Shown here: piece by piece, positions 10,133 to 18,983 of the stretch
How positions within the stretch are numbered: position 1 is the first letter of the stretch
How the letters are laid out: each line of letters opens with the position of its first letter
NCBI RefSeq assembly: GCF_000142905.1
Contig: NW_013657655.1
Span: 386,122-433,616 of the forward strand
Length of the DNA stretch: 47,495 nt
Direction: 5' to 3'
Source of the DNA: Thecamonas trahens ATCC 50062
Taxonomy: Eukaryota > Apusozoa > Apusomonadida > Apusomonadidae
The notes under the pieces: generated by a model
The model's input: the letters and a program-made list of their open reading frames with translations, nothing else
Told to the model about the DNA's origin: nothing
The model's database searches: none
Position numbers and translations under genes: made by a program

Positions 10133-12993
10133 ATGTGGGACGAGCGGTTTGAGAGTGGCGAAGTGCTTGGTATTGGCTTTGTGTGGGTGTGTCTGGTGGT
10201 GCCCACGGTGGCTGTTCTCTATCTCCTCGGCTGGCTCCTCTCGACGGCGGGCGGACTGCTGGCAACGCGACTCGGCGCCACGGCATGCGTCGGTCTCGGC
10301 ACGCTTGGTCTGTGGATATCATGGCGACGGGCAGCTGCACGGGACACACATGTGTCGTCATCAATGGTAATGGTGAGTTTGGCGGCACACGGCTCGCTCT
10401 CGGCCACGAACTCGCGGCTGGTTGCTCCAGTCGATGTGCTCCGTCCGGGCGAGCCAACAGCGATCGTCGTCAAACTTGCCACTGCTGACGGGGCGGGGGT
10501 GGTTGCGAAGGATGTTGGCGGCTTGGGCGCAGGAGCCAACGGTGCGGCAGCTGGGCGCGGCCCGTATGCCACCGCTGAAGAGGGTGCCGGCGGCGATGGC
10601 GAGGGTGAGGCCGGAATCGAGGGCGTTGTCCCTCGGCATGTGGCTGCGCTTGGGCTTGGCATCGCGGTCCAGCGCGCGGCGAGCGCGGTTGAAAGCGGCG
10701 GGCCGCATGTCGGGGGCAAGGGCGGCGGAGTGCTCGAGTCGGTGGCGCTGCGTGAGGACGGGGCGGTCGCCGTTGTCCTCTCGCCACGAGTGGCGGGCAT
10801 GTACCGGCTGGTAGCCACGCTGCACGGGGTGCCTGTCACCGGCTCACCGCTGGAGCTGGAGGTGGCACCGGGCACGATCGACGTGCGCGGGTGTGTGGTT
10901 GGCGGCGATGGCCTTGGCCCTGCGCCGCTGGTGGTCTTCCGCGAGGCTCGAGTGACGATCGAAGCACGCGATGGGTACCACAACCGGATCTTTGCGGCGG
11001 CGCGTCGGAGGCCATGTCGTTCAACCTTGATGGTTGTGAAGCGTACGAGGCCCGGCTCGATGACTACCACAACGGGCTCTATGCCCTTGTCTTTACGGTC
11101 CACGCCGAAGGCGTCTTTACCGGCCGGCTCCTGCTCGACGGCGAGAGTCTGGCGACGTGGAACGTGGTGGTGCTGAGTGTGACGCAGGCTGCGGCACTGC
11201 GGGAGGCCCTGACGCCCCCGCTCACCGCTCGGTCGGCGATTTCTGCGCTCTCGGCATCGCTCAAGCACGGACTCACCATGTCCGAGCCTGCGACGCCGTC
11301 CGAGGCCTCGGTCGGCAAGGTCGGCGGAAGCAGCTTTGACTCTGGCGAGAGCGGCATGGTCGGGCGAACGCTCTCGGCAACATCGCTGGTTGGGCTGGAG
11401 GCCGAAGCGAGCAGCGGTGGCAGCGGCGGCGTGGTCTCCAAGGTTGCGTTCAAGGTTGTGCTGCACTCTGCGTCGCTGACGACGATGGTGGTGGACGAGC
11501 GGCTGGCGGTCATGGGGAGCTCGGGCGATGAGGTGGTTGTGGAGGAAAGCGAGGTGTTGAAGCTAGTCATCACGCCGCGACGACTGCTACTCAAGCGGTA
11601 TGTGCTGCTTGGCCTTGTGCCGCAGCGTGTGGCTAAGATGCGGCTCGGGCGCGGGGCGAGGCTTGTGCTTGACCCCGGGTCGCAGACCGAGTTCACGATC
11701 TCCAACTCGCGTGAGTCGCTGCGGATGGCGGTTGTGAGGCACGAGGAGCGCGAGGTGCTATACGGCGCGTTTGTGGCGCTGCAGGCGGCAGCGGAGGAAC
11801 GCGGCGGACGTGAGCACGCAGCGGCGGCACTCGAGGCCAAAACCGCGGCGTTGTACGCCGAGTTGCAGGCACAGCACGCGCGGGCGGCGCGCGAGTCGGG
11901 TGTCGTCAAGTGGGTCAATCTCAGCCTGCAGGTTGAGGGCGATGCCAGCGAGTCACTGCCTGAGACGCTGGCGGGACTCTGGCCGGCGGCGGTGCGTGAG
12001 CTCGGTGGCCTGCGCAGCTCCAAGTGGCGCAAGCGTTTCCGTCTTCGTGGCGCAAGCTCGTTTGTAGGCTGGGCAGCAGCGCTTGCGTCGCACGCTTTGG
12101 GCAGCGGCGCGCTGGGCCTCTTTGAGCGGACGGGACGAACAGCGCATCCGCAAGCGGGGCGGACAAGCGGGAGCAAGAGCGGGCTCGCGGCGCTGCGGCT
12201 GTGCGGGCGGCTGGCAGCCAAGATTGTGTACGACGGAGCGGTTCACGGAGCGAGCGAGGTCGGGCGGCGCGAGCTGGGCGTCCCGCTCTCGCTCTCACTG
12301 CGGCGGCTTGTGGTCGGGCTCCCGGTGACGGCCGAGTGCCTTGCGGTCGACGCGCCGATGGTGTACGCCGAGCAAGTCCTCCCGCTGGCGTTCAACGATG
12401 CGTCGGCAAGCTCTGCGATGGCGTTTACCATCCGCGACGGCGAGACGGAGGTCGAGCTTGTCCCTGATGGGGCGAGCCACGCGGTGACCGAGCGCAACAA
12501 GGAGTGGTATCTTGCGCTGCTGGCGCACTACTGGGCCGTGACGCGTGTGGAGAAGCAGGTGATGGCGTTTCTAGAAGGCTTCTACGAGCTTGTGCCGGCC
12601 GAGCTGGTCATCGGCATCGACGAGTGCGAGCTCGAGGTTCTCCTGCACGGTCTCCCGCGGGTGGAAGTGCGCCGGTTGCAGAGTGCGGCAGTGTATGCAG
12701 CGCCGGAGCGACTGAGCAGTGGGAGTGAGGTGGCGGCCTGGGTTTGGGACGCTGTTGACGCCTTTGCGCCGCTCGACCAGGCCCGGTTCCTCCACTTTGT
12801 CCTCGGGACCTGCGTCATCGACGACTCTGCCGATCCTGGCAGCGTAGCCGTTGTTCTCGCACCTGCAGATGGCTCGGTATTTGCCGCTCGCCGAGTTGTT
12901 CGCACCCTTGACGTCCCGGTCGACATGCTCTCCTCCTACCACGATGTGTACGATGCGCTCCTGGCAGCCATCTACGACGACCGAGACAGTTGA
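10133..12993 (+). CDS. AREL1: AREL1-like membrane protein with filamin repeat and HECT domain (frameshifted near 11000)
   Basis: From the Met at 10133 the protein starts MWDERFESGEVLG with two hydrophobic segments within the first ~65 residues. A filamin/ABP280-type repeat follows (VALREDGAVAVVLSPRVAGMYRL ... VRGCVVGGDGLGPA). The frame breaks in a GC-rich stretch at about 10990-11008, where one base appears to be missing, and continues to 12993. The continuation has an AREL1-type region (KRYVLLGLVPQRVAKMRL) and a HECT domain, including NKEWYLALLAHYWAV and AFLEGFYELVPAELVIGIDE. Order and length (about 950 residues when joined) match animal AREL1, an endomembrane HECT E3. In the HECT C-lobe the expected catalytic Cys position, in the segment AARRVVRTLDVPV, is Val, so ligase activity is doubtful. 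Frameshift and lost Cys together could mean decay, or the frameshift could be a sequencing error in a real inactive HECT protein. Confidence 0.72.
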
Positions 12994-13371
12994 TGGGAGA
13001 GAGGCTTTATGCGTGTGTGCGTATGTGTGTGTGTGTGTGGGGGGCTGTTGGGGGGTGCAGGACATAAAATTGTACAACCTCGATCCGTTGGCCCCGGCGC
13101 ACCGTGGCCGCCTCGGCGCCCATCCAGCCAGTGCGGCGAGTAGAGCGCGCGCGAGGCAAAGGGCGAGGTCGAGACAAAGGCAAAAGACCACACTTGTCGA
13201 CCGACAAGAGGCGAGCGAGCAAGCAGCGCGTGCGCAAGAGTGGGCAGAGAGAGACGTTCCTGGCACTGTCTGTGTCGTGGGCTTTGATTGAGCTGTGGCT
13301 TGCTGTCGCTTGTTGTGGCAGCTGAGTGAGCGGTGAGCTCTGTGTGTGTGTGTTTGTGTGTGTGTGTGATC
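12994..13371. other. Intergenic region with GT microsatellites
   Basis: GT-rich simple repeats occur at about 13010-13040 and again directly before the MPV17-family start (about 13340-13368). The middle is GC-rich with no recognisable gene. The open frames here on both strands are low complexity. Confidence 0.55.
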
Positions 13372-14157
13372 ATGCTGAGGCTCGGACGACGGGCGCTGGT
13401 GGCGTACAATGCTGCGCTGGCGGCGCATCCGTTCAAGACAAATCTGGCTACGGCTGGAGTGGCTACCTTTCTGGGCGATGTGCTGGCGCAGCATGTGGAG
13501 CACTTTCGGGGCGTGAAGAGAAAGAGCCACGGGAACGGCGATGGCGGCGATGGCAGCTGCAACGACGCGATGGGCGCGACCGGTGCGACGTGCGCGACGG
13601 GTGTGGAGGCCAAGCTCGCTGGGATGCAGGTTGTGGAGGCTGTGGAGGCCGTGAACGGCGGAATGGGCGGGGCAGGCGGTGGGCGGTGGGCGATGGTTGC
13701 GGACAAGATGGCGACGATGGAGCTGGATTGGACGCGGACGGCGGTGATGACATCGTGGGGCGCGACGCTGTACGCTGGCATTTGGCTGCCGTGGTACAAG
13801 ATCATGGACAAGACGGTGACGTTTACGCGGCCGGTTGTTGCTGCGGCGGCGCTCAAGTCTGGACTGACCGCGCTGATTGCGGCGCCAGTGGCAAACACGG
13901 TCTTTTTCAGCTATGTCACAACAGTCGAGTACATGCTGGAAAGCGAGGAGGAGCGTGCCGGCAAGGCTGCGCTCAGCGATCGAGTGGTGGCCAAGCTTGA
14001 TGCCGAGCTGCTGAACACTTGGGCGTCGTCGGCTAAGCTCTGGGGACCGGTCATGACGCTCAACTGGTGGATTGTGCCGATGCAATACCGGTTCATTGTC
14101 TCTGTCTTTGTCTCTGTGGGGTGGAACACGTTCCTCTCGTTGGTCCAGCATCGTTGA
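13372..14157 (+). CDS. MPV17: MPV17/PMP22 family membrane protein
   Basis: This 261-residue protein starts MLRLGRRALVAYNAALAAHPFKTN, the usual start of MPV17/PMP22/Sym1 proteins, and ends with the family signature (NWWIVPMQYRFIVSVFVSVGWNTFLSLVQHR region). Known members are four-helix membrane proteins of the mitochondrial inner membrane or peroxisome, linked to metabolite passage and mitochondrial DNA maintenance. After GDVLAQHVEHF there is a Gly/Asp/Ala-rich insert of roughly 65 residues absent from typical members, which makes the protein longer than the usual ~175-200. A GTG run lies immediately 5' of the ATG; the frame is open further upstream but only through this repeat, so the internal ATG is chosen. 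The stop is 31 bp from the stop of the convergent kinesin. Confidence 0.88.
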   Translation: MLRLGRRALVAYNAALAAHPFKTNLATAGVATFLGDVLAQHVEHFRGVKRKSHGNGDGGDGSCNDAMGATGATCATGVEAKLAGMQVVEAVEAVNGGMGGAGGGRWAMVADKMATMELDWTRTAVMTSWGATLYAGIWLPWYKIMDKTVTFTRPVVAAAALKSGLTALIAAPVANTVFFSYVTTVEYMLESEEERAGKAALSDRVVAKLDAELLNTWASSAKLWGPVMTLNWWIVPMQYRFIVSVFVSVGWNTFLSLVQHR

Positions 14158-14168
14158 GGATGTAAAGC

Positions 14169-14174
14169 AATAAA
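14169..14174 (+). terminator. Polyadenylation signal AATAAA of the MPV17-family gene
   Basis: AATAAA lies 12 nt after the MPV17-family stop, inside the 31-bp gap to the convergent kinesin stop codon. Cleavage 10-30 nt downstream would fall at or within the kinesin coding region, on the antisense strand. Confidence 0.65.
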
Positions 14175-14188
14175 GAGGTGGACAGGCA

Positions 14189-16480
14189 CTATGCGCGCGG
14201 GAGCTTGCCTTGGGCGCGGAGCAGCTTCTCCCGGGCGGCCTGGTAGCGCAGGATCTCATCATCGGCCTCCTTGTTGCCGGTGAGCGGGAGCGGCGAGGTG
14301 GGCGGGGGAGTGGGCGAGGCCCGCGAGGCTTGCGACGGCGAGGCGGGATGCGAGGCGGCCTGGGCGCGGGTGGCGAGGGTAAGGTAGTAGACTTCAAAGT
14401 CCTGCGACATCTTGACGCGGTTCTTCTCCATCAGCAGCTGAAGGTGCTCGATCTCGCGGCGGAGATCCTTGAGCTTGTAGAACGCGCGCTTGTACTTTGC
14501 CTTTTCCTTCTCGACGGCGACCTTGAGGCGAGCCTCCTCCGAGTCGGGCGCCGAAGTGTTGGGCGCGTCGGGGTGGACGTCGTCGTCGAGGATGCCCTGC
14601 ATAGCGCGCTCGACTCGGAGCTGCTCGATCATGGCCTTCACACCGTTGATGGACTGGCGCGAGGCGTTAACCTCTTCGCCGAGCGCCTTGGCCTCGGCGT
14701 ACTTGTCCTTGAGCAGCTCTTGGTTGGAGGCGAGCCACTCGGTGTTAGCATACGAGGCCTTAAACGCCTCAAAGGCCTCGTCGCGTGAGGGCAGGGCCGG
14801 CTCGGAGCTTGGCTCAGGCTCAGGCTCGCTGGAAGGGAGGTCGACGCGCACGGCTTGCACCGGGGCGGAATTTTCGGCGTCGGCCTTGGTGGTGGCGGGG
14901 TGGGCGGCGGCGGACGGCGGCGAAGGACCCGAGGTGACGGCAGAGCGCGAGTTGTAGTACCCGAGAGCCGGGGTCTGGGTGGTGGCCTCTGCCGAAGATC
15001 GGGCGGCCGAGGCGAGGACAGGCTCTGCTTTGGCCTTTTCGACCATGCCCATAAGGATCTCGATCTCGGCGTCACGCTGCTTGAGCACGCCCTTGAGTTT
15101 GCGGTACTTGGCGGCGAGGTGGGCGTCGTGCGGGGCGCTGCTCGGCGCAGGGCTTGCCGATGGAAGAGCACCCGCGCCGGGCTGGAGGGCCAGCGACTTG
15201 AAGACGGCGTAGGCTTCGCGGATGAGGATCATTTCGACAAAGGGAAGGGCGGCGTCAGGCGAGGTGTCTGCAATGTAGGCGCGGACAGCAGCGGCGACGC
15301 GGGCACGCTCCGAGTCTGTGATGGGCCCGCGGTCGGCATCACGGCCTGTGGCGAGAGCAAGCTCCTCCTTGAGGTGGCGGACCTCGGCCTTGAGGCGCTT
15401 GATGATGACGTCTGGGTTGAGCTCCTCGTTGATGCGGACGGTGTTTGTGATTTGCGCGACGCGCGAGGCGAAGCGGCAGGTGGAGATTGACTCGAGGAGG
15501 CACGGCTCGTCAAAGTTGAGGGTGGCAATCATGACAGTCATGCAGTTGCCGCCAAGCGAGTCGCGGAGAACGGTGGTCATCATCGAGTTGCGATAGGGGA
15601 TGTGGTTGCGGCCCTTTGTAGCGCGCTCGCGGAGGGCCATGATAACGAGCTCGAGGTGATGGAGCGAGACGTTGATGTACTTGGCCTCGGTGAGGAGCTG
15701 GCCCTGGACGCCGGTGCGGCCGACGCGCTCGGAACCGGCAAGATCAACCAGGTGGAGCTTTGAGGCGCGGACGGTGTCCTCGCCGTCTTTGGAGGCGGTG
15801 ACGGCGACGGTGAAGATACAGTGCGAGCGTGACGAGGCGTCATTGAGCGGGGTTTCTGCGATCATGCGGGTGGTGTCGCCGAGAAATAGCAGGTTGAGCG
15901 CCTCCTCCTCTGAGTTGGCCTGATGAGCCGAGAGGTTGCGGAGGAGAATGGCGCCGTTCTCGGCCTCTTGGACCACGACCTGCGGCAGATCCTCCAGCGA
16001 GGTCGACTCGCGGGTGGGATTGAGCAGATCGTACCCGGTGTTGTTGTAGATCTCCAAGTACGAGATGTGGGCCGAGTAGTGTGTGGTAGGATCGTCGGCA
16101 AACGAGTCAAAGAGGAGCGAGAGGGCGCGCGGAATGATGCCACGGGCAGCGTACGACTCTGGCCCTCCGGTCATGGTGTAGGTCTTGCCCGAGCCAGTCT
16201 GACCGTAGGCAAACAAGGTAGCGTTGTAGCCCTCGAGCACATGCTTGACAGACTTGGCCGCCACCTTTTCAAACACTTCATCTTGCTTGGTATCTGCGTC
16301 CAGGATGTCGGTAAAGCCAAACTCGTACGTCTCTCGGAGGTTCTGTGGCGCAGAAGGGTCAGCCACCCGCGGGACGGCGACACGGAGGCGCTTGTCGAGG
16401 GCGTCGACAGAGTAGAGACTGCTGGCTCGCCCGGGTGATGGCCGGATGCGGCAGTAGGTGCGGATGGCAGAGTGGGCCAT
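14189..16480 (-). CDS. KIF6: Kinesin-9 family motor, KIF6-like
   Basis: This 763-residue protein has an N-terminal kinesin motor domain. The P-loop is GQTGSGKT (93-100), switch I is NDASSRSH and switch II is LVDLAGSER. Sequences around LEIYNNTGYDLLNP, SLEDLPQVVVQE, EEEALNLLFLGDTTRMIAETPLNDAS and HIPYRNSMMTTVLRDSLGGNCMT are closest to KIF6/KIF9 (kinesin-9). The C-terminal half has coiled coils interrupted by Pro/Ser-rich linkers. Kinesin-9 motors act in cilia and flagella, so the gene suggests a flagellated cell. The start is the internal MAHSAIRTYCRIRPS; the frame is open further upstream, but that part is Thr/Ser/His-rich translation of a repeat and of antisense PDCD2. All motor motifs are intact, so an active ATPase is expected. 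Confidence 0.93.
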   Translation of the reverse strand: MAHSAIRTYCRIRPSPGRASSLYSVDALDKRLRVAVPRVADPSAPQNLRETYEFGFTDILDADTKQDEVFEKVAAKSVKHVLEGYNATLFAYGQTGSGKTYTMTGGPESYAARGIIPRALSLLFDSFADDPTTHYSAHISYLEIYNNTGYDLLNPTRESTSLEDLPQVVVQEAENGAILLRNLSAHQANSEEEALNLLFLGDTTRMIAETPLNDASSRSHCIFTVAVTASKDGEDTVRASKLHLVDLAGSERVGRTGVQGQLLTEAKYINVSLHHLELVIMALRERATKGRNHIPYRNSMMTTVLRDSLGGNCMTVMIATLNFDEPCLLESISTCRFASRVAQITNTVRINEELNPDVIIKRLKAEVRHLKEELALATGRDADRGPITDSERARVAAAVRAYIADTSPDAALPFVEMILIREAYAVFKSLALQPGAGALPSASPAPSSAPHDAHLAAKYRKLKGVLKQRDAEIEILMGMVEKAKAEPVLASAARSSAEATTQTPALGYYNSRSAVTSGPSPPSAAAHPATTKADAENSAPVQAVRVDLPSSEPEPEPSSEPALPSRDEAFEAFKASYANTEWLASNQELLKDKYAEAKALGEEVNASRQSINGVKAMIEQLRVERAMQGILDDDVHPDAPNTSAPDSEEARLKVAVEKEKAKYKRAFYKLKDLRREIEHLQLLMEKNRVKMSQDFEVYYLTLATRAQAASHPASPSQASRASPTPPPTSPLPLTGNKEADDEILRYQAAREKLLRAQGKLPRA

Positions 16481-16691
16481 GGACCTGTGCGTGTGGTGGT
16501 CGTGGTGTGTGTGGTGGTGGTGTGTGTGGTGGTGGTGGTGGGTGTCGTGGGTGGGGTGGGGGGGGGGGCAGGTGGCGCCAAGTTGAGTGTGTGTGGCGCG
16601 CGCCAGATTGGGCCGGCTGCTCGGCGGAGATGGGCGCCTACAATTCAATCGGGGGGGGGGGGGGGGAAGGAGATGATAGCGGAGGGCCGGA
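16481..16691. repeat. GGT/GT simple repeat and G-runs upstream of the kinesin start
   Basis: Alternating GTGGTGGT and GTGTGT tracts fill about 16490-16560 on the plus strand (CA/ACC on the kinesin sense strand), followed by G-runs at 16560 and 16650. This is the 5' flank of the kinesin and the 3' flank of PDCD2; no gene was seen. Confidence 0.7.
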
Positions 16692-18041
16692 TCATGTGCG
16701 GAACCTCTGGCGGACGACGTGCTCGACAAGATAGGCGCCGTTGTGGGAGTCGGCAGCGGTAAGGGTGGCGTGGGAAGCGTCGATAGAGGCGTATGGCGAA
16801 CAGTGGGCGGAGCAGGTGTAGACGACAATGTTGGCAAAGTCGATAAAGCCGTCTCCGGCCTCAAGGTCTGGGTGGAGGAGGTAGAAGAGAAGTTGTGGGA
16901 GGATCTGGAACTCAAAGACACGCGGAGCGCCGCAGGCGCCGCATGGCGGGACGTCCTCGGGAACGGGCAGCGGATCGTCGCCAGAGACGGGCAGCGGCTC
17001 GCGGTCGGCGGCGAGGGCCGGCGAGGGCTCGTCGGCGTCGTCGACAAAGTAGCGGAGGACCTGGTCGGGGGCGATAGAGGTGCGGTCCTTGAAGGCGTTG
17101 TAGACAAAGTCCTGGTGGCCCACAAGGTCTGCGATGGCAGCCTCGACCGAGTTGGGCGCCGGCTCAGCGCCGTCGTCGCCAGCATCATTGTCGAGCGGAG
17201 CTGGCTCGCCACGCTTGCGGGCCCGGGCCTCTTCCTTTTCATACTCGGCGATGAGGCGCTCGAGGTGTTGGCGCTTCTCGACATCGCGCGGACGAATGGC
17301 CGACGTGGTAGCCGCAACCAGATCGTCCGACGGCTCGTCGACGGCGGCGTCGGCGGCGACGTCCTCTTCGGCCTCCATGACAAGCTCGTGTTCGGGAAAG
17401 ACAAACGGCGAGACACCTGAGCGCTCGGCGACGACAATGTGGCCACCATCTGCGGCGGATGAGCTTGCGCCGGCCAGCGTACCGCACTCGGCGGCGTGGC
17501 CGCGGGCCCAGTCGTCGGCTTGGTGATGGCGGCCGCAGTAGGCGACGGCGGAGCACTTGCCGCAGCGCTTGGCCGGGACAGCGCGGCAGATGAGACAGAC
17601 TTTGCCCTCGAGCTCGTCAGGCGTCAGCACAGCAGCGTTCAACTCGCCCTCGGGCCCATCGCGGGCATCAGCCATGTCCGCCACGTAGTACGGGTTGGCC
17701 AGTGGGAGCTGGCTCCGGACCACAGCCTGGGCGCCGGGCGCATCGTTGCATCCTCCGGCCTTGCAGGCAAAGACATACAGGGCGCGATGAAAGGCGGCGG
17801 CAACGTTGCGGCGAGGGGCATAGATCTGCAGCATGAACGCCATCTTCTTCCCGCAGTTGCCGCAGCAGAGCGCATCGGCAGCAGGCGTGGCGGCCGGGTC
17901 GAGCCACGCCGGAGCGCCGCCGACCTTATGGGGAAAGAACCCACGGGTGACGAGATCAGGGTGAGCCAGTGGCTCACAGAAAGCGAGTTGGATATGTGCT
18001 GAGCTCTCCACCTCCACTACGTCGGCTGACGTGGCGCTCAT
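16692..18041 (-). CDS. PDCD2: PDCD2 family protein with MYND zinc finger
   Basis: This 449-residue single-exon protein has the PDCD2 layout. The N-terminal part has LAFCEPLAHPDLVTRGFFPHKVGGAPAWL-type sequence and a CxxC pair (CCGNCGKKMAFMLQIYAP). A MYND-type finger occurs around CLICRAVPAKRCGKCSAVAYCGRHHQADDW. The C-terminal PDCD2_C domain includes CGACGAPRVFEFQILPQLLFYL. Known PDCD2 proteins are dedicated chaperones for ribosomal protein uS5 (RPS2) and act in 40S subunit biogenesis. An acidic linker (AEEDVAADAAVDEPSDD) and a charged helix separate the finger from the C-terminal domain, making it longer than the ~344 residues of the human protein. The start MSATSADVVEVE is the first Met of the frame. 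Confidence 0.92.
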   Translation of the reverse strand: MSATSADVVEVESSAHIQLAFCEPLAHPDLVTRGFFPHKVGGAPAWLDPAATPAADALCCGNCGKKMAFMLQIYAPRRNVAAAFHRALYVFACKAGGCNDAPGAQAVVRSQLPLANPYYVADMADARDGPEGELNAAVLTPDELEGKVCLICRAVPAKRCGKCSAVAYCGRHHQADDWARGHAAECGTLAGASSSAADGGHIVVAERSGVSPFVFPEHELVMEAEEDVAADAAVDEPSDDLVAATTSAIRPRDVEKRQHLERLIAEYEKEEARARKRGEPAPLDNDAGDDGAEPAPNSVEAAIADLVGHQDFVYNAFKDRTSIAPDQVLRYFVDDADEPSPALAADREPLPVSGDDPLPVPEDVPPCGACGAPRVFEFQILPQLLFYLLHPDLEAGDGFIDFANIVVYTCSAHCSPYASIDASHATLTAADSHNGAYLVEHVVRQRFRT

Positions 18042-18459
18042 GGTCGGCAGGAGGTGGTGCTACGACGAGTGTGTGATGGATGGGAGGATGTTGCCGAATG
18101 GAGTTCATTTGCGCCAAACAACCGCGCGTTGCGGGGTCCGTGCTCTTGCAGCGAAGCGGCGATCGGAACTCGGCTGGTAGCCGGCGGGGCAGCCGGGCAG
18201 TAGTACAGGGAGGTAGCTGGAGTCGCGGCTGGAGGAGTGCGTGATGAAGAGAGGTATTGCCGGGGCGCAGTGTTGCGATCTGTAGAGCGATACTAGCTCA
18301 CGCGCATCGAGTAGTGAGCGCAAACCGTCAGCGACGCACCCGCGCGGCTGACCAATCCCCTCACATCGTCCCTATCTTTCACCCTAAGCCTGATTCCGCG
18401 ACCGCACCTCGACCGCTGTACCTCCTCCACCTTTACCCCTCTTCCCTCCCATCGCCGCC

Positions 18460-18513
18460 CCGGAACCAAGCCCGCCGGAACCAAGCCCGCCGGAACCAAG
18501 CCCGCCGGAACCT
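18460..18513. repeat. 15-bp minisatellite
   Basis: Three to four perfect copies of CGGAACCAAGCCCGC stand in tandem. It is non-coding in the gene model adopted here. Confidence 0.85.
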
Positions 18514-18576
18514 CGCCAGCCAACAACCGTCGGTGCTCGTGATGGAAAGCAAGTGAAAAAAAGTGGCGAAAACTGG

Positions 18577-18643
18577 GTCGGCTGGTCGGCTGGTCGGCTG
18601 ATCGGCTGGTCGGCTGGTCGGCTGGTCGGCTGGTCGGCCGGCG
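18577..18643. repeat. 8-bp CTGGTCGG tandem array
   Basis: About eight copies of CTGGTCGG, one with a G-to-A change, stand in tandem in the PDCD2-PHD spacer. The reverse strand would read Arg-Pro-Ala-Asp-Gln-Pro-Thr-Ser repeats, but no gene supports that reading. Confidence 0.85.
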
Positions 18644-18983
18644 GTAGCGGTAGCAGCGAGGGAGCCAACCGCTCCTCCTGCACTGGCTGGGGAAAGAGAA
18701 TTCCTTCCCATGCGGACGACGCGGCGTTTGTCGGTGCAAACATTTCCAACTGCGCCGACCAATGCTGACATACCGAACATCTACCCCATTGAGCCTCCGT
18801 TCTCCATGGAGGTCGAGGAGCTGATGTGCGTGACGTCTTTGCCGCTGGCTCCGGCTCCAGCTGCCGGTGGCGGTGCAAGTTCGGCGACAGCATCCACGGC
18901 TAGCGGACAGAGTGGCAGTGCCGGGCCGGTAGGGAGCGGAGCCGGCAGCTCGAGCAGCGGGACAGGAGGAGGAGGAGGAGGGG

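Larger units (their letters stand above)
18042..18983. other. Divergent intergenic region with minisatellites, possible upstream exon
   Basis: This region separates PDCD2 (minus) from the PHD gene (plus). It holds a 15-bp minisatellite (about 18460-18513) and an 8-bp CTGGTCGG array (about 18577-18643). From about 18710 a plus-strand frame reads a plausible N-terminal peptide (NADIPNIYPIEPPF, MEVEELMCV) ending in a Gly run. It is out of frame with the PHD gene and could be its first exon or a frameshifted start. Confidence 0.5.

Noticed and set aside
12571-14397. 608-codon minus-strand frame across AREL1-like and MPV17 genes
   Set aside because: It is antisense to two recognisable genes; its product is Arg/His/Thr/Pro-rich low complexity and crosses GT repeats.
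16481-17449. N-terminal extension of the kinesin to 17449
   Set aside because: Overlaps PDCD2 in the antisense frame and repeats; MAHSAIRTYCRIRPS matches the motor start.
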